A stretch of 64,000 nt of DNA, from positions 20,559,662 to 20,623,661 of the forward strand of contig OZ020252.1 of assembly GCA_963971285.1 (NCBI GenBank), in the 5' to 3' direction. The position numbers and the translations under genes are program-made. Position 1 is the first letter of the stretch. Each line of letters opens with the position of its first letter. The notes beneath the pieces were generated by a model. That model saw only the letters and a list, made by a program, of their open reading frames with translations, was not told where the DNA came from and searched no databases. Below are positions 10,387 to 23,500 of the stretch, piece by piece. The stretch is from Astropecten irregularis. Lineage: Eukaryota; Echinodermata; Asteroidea; Paxillosida; Astropectinidae.

Positions 10387-11553
10387 GTGAGCCTACACTT
10401 GAACTTATTAAAGGTGAAAAAAGGTGCAAAGTATGTGGTCAAATGATATGGCCACCAGTCAAAACACAAACATCGGCAGAAAAAAATCAACAAGACAAAA
10501 TATGACGGTAATAAATAATGTGACAAGATCATATCTTGCCTTTCATATAAACCAAAGGAAATATTGATGCACCTCCAAAATATTCACAAAGCCAAATTGG
10601 ACCACTCCTAGAGCTTGCTCTAAGCTTCCAGTATTTTAAAAATGGTATTGTTTTACTTCCCAATTTGCACATAAAGTGTTTGCACATGCAGAGAAAACAT
10701 TGTTTAAAAATCGCAGAACAATGAACACTAGAAAGAATAAACAAAATGCACACAGACAAACGCGTCTGGTACCTTCAATGAGTTTGAGAAAATAACTTCC
10801 AGATGTTCACTCACCGATACTGATGAACTAAATCTATTCAGATGATATTGATCTAAATTTGCAACAAAGAAAAAAAAACGTTTATGAGTTTCTTCTCGCA
10901 CAATGAGCTTTGGACAAAGGTGAACAAAGCTAAATGAGTAACATGCGTGATTCGGACTGGATAAGCTGTTTGATGGTGTCCATAGCTGTGATAATTACTG
11001 AGTTTGAAGTCAGGGCAGTCATAGGAGATGTTGTTGATGGTTTTGGGATCTTCCCGACTGATTATGAGCCAGCAGCTTCCAATGTTGAGATGGAATGAGG
11101 CAATATGCATGGCCGTAACCAGTTCAAAGTCGGTTGAGTAGGACCCTGGCCCTAGTATGAAAGATCTCAGGCTGCAGGAACCAAGAGATAAGACTCTGAA
11201 TGCATTCATAAGAGTCTTTCTGAAGATGCTGAAGAGATATTCCTGTGTATCATATGCGCAGGATGCAAATACTCCAAACATGCTGACATGTCTCAGGGAT
11301 ATGGACGTACTTCCTGAATCTTATCAACCCTGATCCCAAGTAGGAACTTAGACCACACCAGTGCCTGTCTAGACACATTACACTGTGGATTATATGGTCA
11401 TCTCATGCACTGAGATACCTAGAGCTTGTGTGCCATGTATGGAAGATCGATAGAAGATTCAAAGTAATCGTGGAGCTGTTTGAACATCGAGCCCTCGAGT
11501 TGTCATGGCAATCCAGTTGAGTTGTTAGAGGATGAAGCGTCTTTGCTCTCTAC

Positions 11554-11587
11554 TTATTCCGTCACGTGATAGACGGGGAGGGAAGAC
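11554..11587 (-). CDS. candidate last coding exon of the CAP-Gly gene
   Basis: Minus-strand TTCTATTCTTCAGAG offers two acceptors (CAG or AGAG). From the second, the phase of the previous exon gives R-SSLPVYHVTE then TAA at 11556-11554. From the first it ends slightly later at TGA. The evidence is limited to the acceptor and the compatible phase. Confidence 0.35.
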
Positions 11588-14500
11588 CTCTGAAGAATAG
11601 AACAAATAAAATAATTCTAATAATATAAGAAAGATTTGTGGTGACAATTGGTATGTGGATCGGTTTGAGGAAACACCATGTACGAATTGTCATACTTTTG
11701 CACTTCTATTTTGGTCTCCTGATAATGACTAGAGCAGGCTAGTCGAAGCCTTGAGACCTTACGAGAAGTGCGAATGAAAAAGAAGTGCAAAAGTACGAAC
11801 GATTCTCACATGGCGTTTCCGCGAACCGTTCCACTTATAATAATATACTTGATTTGATGAGAGATGTTGCTTCAATACATCAATTGACTGCAGACTGGTG
11901 CAGATTTTGGAGAAGGACAGCAGGACTGCGAGTGTTAGAACAATGGCTCTCCATTAAAAACAAAAAAGAACAAATTTTCAATTCCTTTTGTTCAAGGCTC
12001 TGGGCTCTATTTAAAAAAAAGTACTGTACTTAGGAATCTTCCTAATTCAATGTTCCTACAGTTATACATTATGTTGGACAAAAAAATCTGTTACAAAGAA
12101 ACAACTACATGAAACACAGCCAGATTGAAACGTAGAACTGAAATGATCCAAACCTGCTTTGCCTGAGACTGGTGCTATCCGCTGATATGAGTCTCTTTCC
12201 TGATGATGTGCGGTGCCCTGACTTGCTCTGCTTGATATCCATGGGATAGTTGCCAGGGTGCCTGTAGCTGGGACCTGTGGACCCATGGCGTTGGCTGACA
12301 TCCACAGTCTTGGGTCTTTTGCTGGGCTGGAAGACAAAAATCATACAAATGAAAATATAAATGGAAAAACCTAGCCAAAATCATGCTTGGAGTTAGGAGG
12401 GCCTCACGCGTTTTGATCCTAGTAGGATCTCTCTCAAAGCCTTTGAGAAAGATCCTGCTAAGATCGAAATACGAAAGGCCCTTTTAACTCCAAGCATTTG
12501 ATATATTTCAGGTCATTTTGGCTGATGAGCAGTTTGCAGCAGTTTATTACTTGTATTGGCAAAATCATATTAGTTCTGTGATGGATTTACACATGATAAC
12601 AGGCATCAACAGCAACAAAGACTAAAGAAAGATTAACCAACAAGAAGAGAAATGATGTTTGAATGAGCAAAATCACATCACCAGGGGCCAATTTCATGGC
12701 CCTGCTTAGCACAAGAATAAGGTTTGGTGAGGGCAAGGCCACTTTTCCATTGCAAGGGGCACTTCCATTGGAAAATCATAATGTGTATGGATACATTTGA
12801 AGGGGCACGAAGGCCAAGAACCAGGGCAATGAAGGCCATGGCCTCTGTTTATTTCCAGGCTTGTTTACATGTTCAAGGAGAAATTGCGTGGACTGGCAGA
12901 GACGACTTACTTTCTTGATGATTGCAACAATGTCTTGCACAGGAACAAACAAGCCAAAATTACGATGACACCAGAAATATCGCTTGCCGTGAATGAAACC
13001 ATCATGGCGGCCCACTACAAACAAAAAACAGACAGAATCATTATCACTACTATCATTATTACCAATCTAATCATCAAATAACTACAAAGGAAAATGACTG
13101 AATTCTTAAGTCATTAAAAGGTGAAAAAAGAACAATTGACTGGAACAGGATTCGAACCAGCGCCCTCCTTAATACCATACAGGTTGAATTTTCTTTTCAT
13201 GTAAAAAGGAAATCAAAGGACCAACTGCCTTGTATCTTACAAATCTAAAAACAAAAAAGACAAACAGTTGCGAGAAGACAAGCATAAAAAGGAAAGGGTT
13301 ATTCATCGCGGTAGATACAGATAAGGGAAAGAGCTGATGAATGATGAGGACATTTACCTGGTGCATCCAGTTCCAGACCAGCATAAACAACATGAGATGA
13401 TTGTGCCTTCTCTAGATGGCCGATGTAACGAATGTACCCTGTCTTGTCACCTTTCGTCGCTACGTGGTCGTCAAGATGAATGGTAAACCTGTTGGGAAAA
13501 CAAGATCAGGAGAATATGAAAGAATGCCAAAATAAAGATACAACAAATATTAGTTGGTTTGGGTTTTTTTTATCAGGGACAAGATTTGATCATGCTGTGC
13601 TGATTGGAATGGTGACAAACACATTGTATGGAAATTTGCACTGAAATCGGTTGAAACAAACTAATTAGAAAAACAATTTTAAGCAAACAACCAATCTAGC
13701 TTTGACATAGTGTGGCTCTGTTGCTACTGTATGTAAAGCACCATCTGAAATCCAGCAACTAAACTCACTGATCAAAAGAATCAAGTAATAATTTTTTCCT
13801 AAATAAACTAAAGTTGAAAAAACCTTTGAGTCAAACAGAAATCTGTGATTTGATTGGAAAAAGTTATGGAGAGGTGAACAAAGAAGACTGAACCTAAGAC
13901 CTGCCAACCAATCAACCAAGCAGTGAGCTAACTAGCCCTATGCTGGTTGACATAATAGGTCACTGGTTCAAATCCTGTTTCAGTCAGTATTCTTTGTTCA
14001 CCTATGAATAATTTCTACTCATCTGATTTATGACTAACCTGTGGTTGACGCCCCGTGTGACCGTGTGTCCCTGAGATGGAGTGACCTGTCTGCTGCCCTC
14101 CAGCTGCGGTTTCTGGCAAGATGCGCACAGACACCCTGATATGAAGTGCTGGGCAGGTGGGTGGGGAGGGGAATGCGTGCGAGGTTGTGACGGGGGTTGC
14201 GGGCTGGTCGGACTGGTGCGACTTGCAGACGCAAAACTGCCAGGGAAAAAAAATGAATGCAATGTAAAAACATATCCACGACTCTTTCGGTATTTCTTAA
14301 ACATCCACTTAAAATGAAATATCATATATTAGGTGAATGCAATACAAAATACTGACCGGATTCCATTTTCTACTGAAATGACAGAAAAACCTCACTTTAC
14401 AAAAATCTTCCATAATCTTCAGCTTGGTCACTGTGACGACATTATCTAGAAAGACTTTACCTGGAATTAGGGCTACCATGTCGATGGTTGTGAGCGTGCT

Positions 14501-17500
14501 CGGCTCGGTTGAGCATGGGCAAACTGAAGGACGTTTCTGATTGGTCGTCGGCCTCGGTGCTTGGAGCTTCGGACCAACTCCCATTCATCTCATTCTCAAT
14601 CCTGAGACCGCACATTTTACTCTGCTGTAAGACAATCACACAAAAAGATACATTAAATTTGGCTTTTAAATCATTTTCCTCCAAAGAATTTAAAGCGCCA
14701 TTGTTTGTTGAGCATAACATTCGCAAGGATTGTTGGCTGGCATACTGATTTTATTTGCCAAGGTTTTTGGTGCTTCAGCCAATTTTGGTGCATATAGCTG
14801 CTCCTTCTTTATTTACCTTCAAATGATATACACCGATCCGATGGCACGAAAATACTATCCACCGTTACTGCAGTGTCCCCGCCCACATTTTGAGTGTAAT
14901 ACAAATCCGACTTGAAATTCAAGTAATTGGCCTTGCGGTGTATCAGAGGACATACACCCTGCAGTATAGAGTGCGACAGAGTGGATATTTGTTTGTTGCC
15001 ACTCAGTGGACACAAAATGCGGACGGGGACACCGCAGTAATGGCAGACAGTATGTCGTGCCGTCGGATCAGTCTATTCAATAACAATAGAAATGCAATTC
15101 CAATCAAGACTTAAGATATAAACACACAATAATGATGGATGTAAATTTCAGACAGATTGGACACACTAGCTGACCGTCCACTGTTCAACTGACCTCATTA
15201 TGCAGTGCCTCAGTGATGGTCAGTTTTTCCCTGAGGTCATCAGCCTCCTGCTTGGCCTTCAGTAGATCCTCCTCAAGTCTGCTCTGGGCACTGCAAACTA
15301 AGAATCAACAGAAAGAAAAACAGGCCTCAGCAGGGGGATGCATGAGTGAATTGTAGAGGTCTCCTCTAAGGTAAAGCTGGTGGTGTGACTGGCTTGGCTA
15401 CCTGTCAGGTGTTAGCCTGTTTAGCTGTTTTGGACATGTTCTGTTTCACCAGCAGTTTATATATCCAGGGGCTTGAAAGTGACACCAATTAGACAGTTCA
15501 GGACGCTCAAATTGGACTTGTAGTACAAGGCATTGATGACCATGCTACAGAAGTGAAGAAGGAAGTTACCAACTGAGAATTATGGTATAACACCCTAGCG
15601 TACGTCAAGAGATATGGCATCTGGACTTCCAACCATTTAGGACCCCGTTTTAAGTTTTGATTTTGCTTCCAAGCATATTCTCCGGTCTTACCTTCCATGT
15701 ACTTCTTCTTCAGTTCCTGGTTCTCCTCGGAGAGACTGGAGCATTGGACTTCCTTGGAGAACGTCTCCACGTTCATTCTCTTGACCTCAAGCATGCTGTC
15801 AAAAACCTGATCATCCTAGGGGGAATGGGAAAGAATATTTCATGTATAAAATAATGATGACGACTTTCAGCCAACATCCTGAGCCATCAAACAATTAAGC
15901 ATAGCTTCTAACCATTTTCCACAATGAACAACCTCCAATGAAGACAACTCTCTTTCAATATACAATTACATTTGCACTAGTAGCAAGCAGAAGGTAGTGG
16001 GTTTGAATCCAACCTGAGCCAGTGCTACTTCAATAAGTGCTGAGTATGAAGCTGATATATACATCAAGTGAAGGGCAAGTGTAATCTGCATAGATGCACA
16101 TACTGTTGAGGTTTGTCTAAGAACGTTCCAGAGAGAGAACCATACCTCAGTGCTGGCATCCAGGGACTGGGCGTGATGAACCTCTGCCGTCACTAGGTAC
16201 TGATTGGGCAGGAGCTCCGTGGACGAATGATGGTGGGTGCCTGAGTCATGTGACTCAGTGGAGACGGTGGATTGGTTGAGGGCCCGCTCCAGGCGCGGGG
16301 AGGAAGCGAGGGAGGAGCACGGGCTGCATCTCGACGAGGAGTGAGATGAAGTCTGCAAGCAAAGACAGAACAATGAGGGCACCCTTCTTGCAATATATCA
16401 CCACAATCAATCAAACAAGGCTATTGTGAAAACTGTTTCATAAAAGTTGTCAAATTTCTTCAAACTCTTGTACATTATATGACTACGGTATGATGAATCA
16501 GCGGGCATTCTGGACTGACACAGATCTGAGTTGGACAACTGTAAAGGATGTTTTGAGGTGGCATGGAATTTTGAACACAGGGACAACAGCATTTAATAGA
16601 ATTAAAGAAACTTGGTAATGAGTTTCAGTAAAAAGTTATGGCCAATAAATGTCACAATTTCTTAATATCAGAGGCTGAAAAATTATTTCCTTCATGAAGG
16701 GCTCTGCACTCGAGGTATTTATAGAATACACCCTTTATATCGACAGCTATAGTTACTCGGATGTTCGGACAAATTTCACAACGTTTACGTGTAAGTTAAT
16801 TGGGCAACGTGCGACTTGTTTGTCTGAACTTCTGAATGTGACGTCACGAGCACGGAGCCCTATTGATTGTTATTTTTTGACAATGGAAAATTGCTGGTTG
16901 GATGCAATACACACCTTCTGATTAGAATTGCGGCGATGTGACAGGGAGGCGGAGTCAAAGCATCTAAAGGAGGGGGGTGTCGGGCTGGTGGAGCGGCTCG
17001 TCCGATTGCTGCCGCTACCGGACAGTTGGCTGTTACGTCTGAGCTTCAAGAGCTCCTTGTGCTGAAGCTCAATCGTCTGTTCCAACCTGGGCAAAGGAGA
17101 AAGAACACATCCATAGTTTATGATAAACGTGATTGATCATTGGAAGATTTTGTCCTGATCCTCTCATCCATTTATGTGCATCTTTTACTTGCATGCTCTT
17201 GTCCTCTTGTCATTTAGCCTTTGAGAAAGATCCTGCTAGGATTGAAACCGTCGGGCCTTCGTAACTCCAAGTATTTTATATTTTCAGGTCACTTTTGGCT
17301 GATGAGCAGTTTGCAGCAGTTTATTACTTGTATTGATCATTGCAAGATAGTTACCAGTAGTTACTCCCAAAATACAATGTGCTGTTTATTATGCACCCTA
17401 CCCTTCAATTTGCAATGTAGCGTACCCATCATCCTTCATTACCCATGATGCAATGCATTACCCATGATGCAATGTAGTACCCATAATGCAATTGAGTATC

Positions 17501-20500
17501 TAGATTCTTTGGTCAGTTCACAATTGTCACATGTGTAAAAAGGAAACTGAATGAAACCATCGAGCAAAGACCTTGATCAATGATTAAATTGTACATCCCC
17601 ATTTACGGTACCTGCACATCAATCACATTCATGTACATGATTTCCTACATCACTACCTTGACATGATAACTTCCTCTTTCAGAAAGAGGACACAGAGTTT
17701 CCTCCAGGAAGTTCCATCATGACAGAGGATGATCCCAAAGTTACACAATGCACTCACTGGACCAAACAGTCCCATACAATAGAACCAGTCAAGCGTGTCA
17801 GTTCAGGGAAATATTGTTTACTCCAGAGGGCTTGATATTAACATACAGCAGTACCAAGTGTCAAGGAAAGCAAGGACAATGTTTGTTCCATTACACTATA
17901 CATGTACATGTATACATGACTCACTGGACCACTATGTTATTCACAATACACTGAATCAGAATCCACAGCCTAATAAAACCCAGATTCTACCTGGTAAAAA
18001 AATGGGGAAAAACTAACTCTGAATGACAGCTTATTACAACTTATAGAGTATAAAACATATTACCGGTATATGAAAGAAATTTCAAAGTAGAACTTGCTTT
18101 AAGTTAGGAGGGCCTGACGTGTTTCGATCTTAGCAGGATCTTTCTCAAAGGCTCACTAGCGCTAATCGGGCATTCGCAATTTATGGGAACTGACATGGCA
18201 ACTTCTGCGTCATGACGCCATACAAGGATCGAGTGCCTGGCTTTTAAGCCACAACTATCAGCAGCCAAAAGGGATACCTTTGAGTTGCCATACTCTGGGC
18301 ACTGGTTGGATCCTTGTGCTTCATGAACTCCATTGCAATGAACAAATCAACCAATGTTCCTCATTACATATACATCCTTAATAAACACAAAGACTTTAAT
18401 CAAATTACTGAGCCATGTGAGTACCAGGGTATTTGTGCTGCTTCCTATAGTGTACATCTATTACAACTGTTGGGATCTTATTAGCTTGTTTACAGGCTCC
18501 ATGCATATACAGTAATAAGGAATCCTCATGCACCTTCAATTGTGTTTTGTAATTACCTGTATCAAATTTGATTATTATGTGTAATTCTTCCTTCCTCCAT
18601 GGTGTAATCAAGTATAGGTGATGGATCAGAGGGTAAATCCTCCGAATAATGTCGCGGAATCACTACAAGATGGGTCACTCACACTCACAGGAATTGTGTG
18701 CAAATATTGCTGGTCTTACTCTATGGTTGTGAGACATGGACCTTGACTGGGGACCAGGGGAGGCGACTCATTGTCTTCGGTCTCTGAGGAGGATCCTTAG
18801 GTACTGCTGGTCGGACCATGTGTCTAACGAGAGGTTACTCAGGGAGAGTCAGATGAGACCTATTGACTGAGTACAATGTCTCAAATATTATTTAAAAGAT
18901 AATTTTAGTACAAAAGAACCCCCCAAACCAGCAATATAGAAATTACGGCAAACTGAAAAAAACCTGCATGTACCTGCCTATCCCAGTTTGCATACAGTTG
19001 TCGGCAGAAAAAAAAGGAAGGAAAAGTCAGAAGGCAAGTTAGCTTTGACTGGGGAGATTAATGCTGTAATCACCAACCAATCTATCTAATGATCCTACAC
19101 CGTGAATAAGAGATCATCACAGGTAATATAAAACCACTTCCACTGGCAAAATCACATCTTGCAAAATGTTCAGCCTTCCGGAAACATGAGCCTTTTCATC
19201 TCTCTCTAACGAGAAAAAAACAACAACATGTGTCCGTGACTAGCCTGGCTGCCAGTTGCAGGAGTTTGCCTCGTCTTCAAGAGACTATTGAACGAGGATG
19301 TGCCAGGCTAGCTCTAGTCGTAGAAAGAGAGTTCAGCGACCCTTCTACACCCCCCTCTACCACCATCACCTCATAGGATCATAGTGAGGCATTCCTCTCT
19401 TGTATTGCAACCAAAGAGCCACGGTCTTTGTTTGCTAACCAGCTTCTATCCTCTAGCAAGCTACGAGGAATGCAGTCCTGGATCTTTTGTCCATCCATCA
19501 GACAATGCAAGGAAACCAGCCCACCTCTGCTTACACAAATTTTCAGCGGTAATTGCAAGTGGAAAGGGGGGGTGATGACAGAAAAAAGGAATGAATAGTC
19601 TACAAAGTTGAATGGGGCGAGTTCTCTTTTAGAGGGTTTAACGGGGGAAAGATTGAAGGCATGGAACTGTGATTCAAGACGAGAGAGGGAAGGTTACAAT
19701 AGGATGAGATTCGGGGTAGAATCGTCCTTGGTAGACTCTTATTCTCTCCAGCAGGCTTTGACGTTTGTTTGCAAGCTAAGGGCTCCGACTTTCAATGCTT
19801 TGTGATTCTAAGCTGGGGCCAGTGCCCCCCTGGGCAATATACACTCTCAATGCTCCACCCTTTAAATCCCCAATCCAACATCCGACCATTGGGGGCTGTG
19901 TCAGACACGAGCCATACAGTTTGGGGTTGAGGGTTGGGGATGCGATGCAAGAGGATTTTGTAAGTCTACTCTGTACTCACAATTAAGCAAGCTATGAAAC
20001 CACATAGGACATTTCATCAGAGATACCCAATGCTGTGTAGATGCATGCTGTTGGTTTTTTCTTCATTTTTTCTCCCTTGTTTTGATTTTGAGGCAAGTAA
20101 GGAACATTTGACTGAGCCAGGGAATGAACCCGAGACCTACAGATTAATGTGCCACAAGTTTGAGTCCCCCAGCCCTAGTATGGAGGGGCTCTCCTTTTCA
20201 TCCAATATTCCTGCTTGGCAGTGGCGCAACCGCGCAACTTTAAATACCACAAAAAAATCAGTCAAAACAATCCGACAATAAATCTTCAACCTTTCTTAAA
20301 ACGGGCACCGAGGAAAAATCGGAGAATTGAAGGGACTGAGAAGTACATGTAGGTAAATGAGCAGAAAGATTTATGTGTTGCTCCTCAAACATGAAATGTA
20401 CTCCTTGAGCAAAGAAAAATATAATGGTCTGTTTGACAGTAACCCGACCCCCAAGTACCTGAAATTCAGGCTGGACAATCTGCCCACTTCAGACTTTATT

Positions 20501-23500
20501 TGCCATTTGCTACTTATGTAAAGCCAGCACATCATTCTCATAACAGGCCTATGATTATTTGCTCTCAAATGTAAATACTTTCCACAAAATCTTCTTTGAC
20601 CTTTAAAGGTACAGTACAGGATTGGTAACATACCCAAACAGAAATGTTCACAGATTTACGTTTAACTTTCAGGGTATGAAGATGGTGCTGGTAGAAACAA
20701 ACTGTTAAAATATTTCTGCCTGAAATGGTGTAATTATTCAGAAATTAATCAAACAAAGACCGAAAACAGTTTTGATCTCGGGGTAAAATCAAAACCATTC
20801 TTTATGTTTTATACAAAAAATTGAGTCGGGTTTTTGCTATTTTCTTGTGACTCAGATGTCAGATTGAGCTCAAATTTTCACCATTTCATGCACAAGCTGG
20901 ATCAGACAAAGTGTGAGTGCTGTTCTGTGACCTTTACCAATCATGTATTATACAACTGAAAGTGAAGTGAACCTTACTGGATGTGACAGAAAAGTGAGAC
21001 TAAGGACCAGATACTCTAGATCTATGTAAGCCCTGAAAAAAAAAAAGATTACGGTACCTGCCACGACTGCACGTACCTGGAAACTGACAAACTGCAGGGA
21101 ATGTTCCTGTTTTTGTGAGGGACATACAATGAACTCCTACCTCAATACACTTCCCTTTCTATTTGATGTTACACTGGTGTATGTATAATGTAGGCCCTAC
21201 ATGACAAAAAAAAGGTCAGCTAAAATCCAGCTAAAAGTGGGACAATTCCTGAATTGTACAAAACAACACACAATGTGAAAGTCAATGCACGTATGAGAGA
21301 CCCACATAATACCAATAGGGCCTATATCTTATCATCACTCACTTTCATCTTAATACAAAAGCTCACCCTAACCCTTCACCAACACAAAAAGAGAGAGAAA
21401 GATCGAAATCTTATTGGGAACACGGGACAATCTACCAGGGCCCAAAGTGCCAAAAAACGATGGAGGAGGGAGAGGTGCCACCAGCCCCACTTCTTTAATA
21501 GGCCTCTATTTGCCAATGGGCTCAACGGACCCCAATGTAACAATGTACAAAGATGAAGGGAACATGAAAGCCCTGGTGAAACTCAAACAAGTCCAGTTAG
21601 CTCTGGGAGAAGGGTTTATGACACCTTACCAGCCAGCAGGCTGGGTCTAGGGGAAGGTATACTCAGACTCTCTGGGGCTTTTGCCTGAGCTTCCACATTT
21701 CTGGTTCTCTTCCACAAGCAGCTGCAACACTCGGCTAATGTTACTGGTTTCAAAAGAAAGAGCGGGTATTGCTCAGCAGAAAGAGCGAGTATTGCTCAGC
21801 AGAAAGAGCGAGTATTGCTCAGCAGAAAGAGCAAGTACTGCTCAGCAGAAAGAGCGGGTATTGCTCAGCAAAAAGAGCAAGTATTGCTCAGCAGAAAGAG
21901 CGAGTATTGCTCAGCAGAAAGAGCTAGTACTGCTCAGCAGAAAGAGCAAGTATTGCTCAGCAGAAAGAGCGAGTATTGCTCAGCAAAAAGAGCAAGTATT
22001 GCTCAGCAGAAAGAGCTAGTACTGCTCAGCAGAAAGAGCGAGTATTGCTCAGCAAAAAGAGCGAGTATTGCTCAGCAGAAAGAGCGAGTATTGCTCAGCA
22101 GAAAGAGCGAGTATTGCTCAGCAGAAAGAGCGAGTATAGCTCAGCAGAAAGAGCAAGTATTGCTCAGCAGAAAGAGCGAGTATTGCTCAGCAGAAAGAGC
22201 AAGTATTGCTCAGCAGAAAGAGCGAGTATTGCTCAGCAGAAAGAGCGAGTATTGCTCAGCAGAAAGAGCGAGTATTGCTCAGCAGAAAGAGCAAGTATTG
22301 CTCAGCAGAAAGAGCGAGTATTGCTCAGCAGAAAGAGCAAGTATTGCTCAGCAGAAAGAGCGAGTATTGCTCAGCAGAAAGAGCGAGTATTGCTCAGCAG
22401 AAAGAGCGAGTATTGCTCAGCAGAAAGAGCGAGTATTGCTCAGCAGAAAGAGCGAGTATTGCTCAGCAGAAAGAGCGAGTATTGCTCAGCAGAAAGAGCT
22501 AGTACTGCTCAGCAGAAAGAGCAAGTATTGCTCAGCAGAAAGAGCAAGTATTGCTCAGCAGAAAGAGCTAGTACTGCTCAGCAGAAAGAGCAAGTATTGC
22601 TCAGCAGAAAGAGCGAGTATTGCTCAGCAGAAAGAGCAAGTATTGCTCAGCAGAAAGAGCAAGTATTGCTCAGCAGAAAGAGCAAGTATTGCTCAGCAGT
22701 CATGAGCATTTTTGGCTTTTTTTGCTCCTGTTCATTTTGCATGGTTAAACAGAGTGTCACATTAATGGTGTTGGATCAATGTGATGACATTACCATGTGT
22801 TGTGTCGCAGTATGGCAGGCAGAATGACAAACAAAACAACACTTTGTTGTATCTCATCATACATTGTACTTAATTTCCATAATATCATTCATATTATGCG
22901 GTAATGAGGTATTATCCATATAAAGAGTTTCTGCCAAAATTTGCCCTGATACTTGTTTAACAATTCATTTCTGCTGAACATTTCTGTGAAAAAAGGATTT
23001 TTACATCTAGGCACAGGGTAGAGGTGGGTTTGAAGGGGTGGCTAGTACTAGTACCGTACGGGGATAAGGGTTATAAACCCAATACTGCAGGCTGAAAGCT
23101 GTGGGCGCGTTCTTCCATTGACTGGGATAATCACAGCCAATAAAACTGGGGATTAGGAACCAGGCTGCGGTCTACCGATCTACCGTGAGCTGGTATTTTC
23201 CGCTGTGGTCTACCAGACATTGAGGACATCAATCTCTTTTATCTAGGAGGGCTTCTTCTTCCAGGAAGATGCTCATTACCAGGGGCTTGCCTTGTCATTT
23301 ACAGGAGCAGTCCAGGGTTGAAATGACTGGTTAGTAGAATGGATAATAATAGTGTCTCTGATCTGGTTTATGTCAATGGCTTTCAGGGGTTGAGGGAGGC
23401 CATTGTTACAGGACTGATTCTTGAAGTAAAGTTAACTAGCTTAACGGCGCTTGACAGCCCAATCCAGCATACCTACTGGTACAATGTACTGTACCAAAGA

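Larger units (their letters stand above)
7875..11553 (-). other. probable long 3' UTR of the CAP-Gly gene
   Basis: About 3.7 kb of AT-rich sequence between the candidate last coding exon and the candidate minus-strand poly(A) signal. No exon-like reading frame is visible on either strand. It contains a fold-back repeat (9290-9438) and TTAGGG-containing repeats (10140-10386), so part of it may be intergenic or intronic instead. Confidence 0.3.

Noticed and set aside
21815-22827. Long plus-strand open frames (up to 296 codons) over the minisatellite
   Set aside because: The 23-bp unit has no stop in any frame, so all frames are open by construction; no start context, splice sites or non-repeat coding sequence support a protein.
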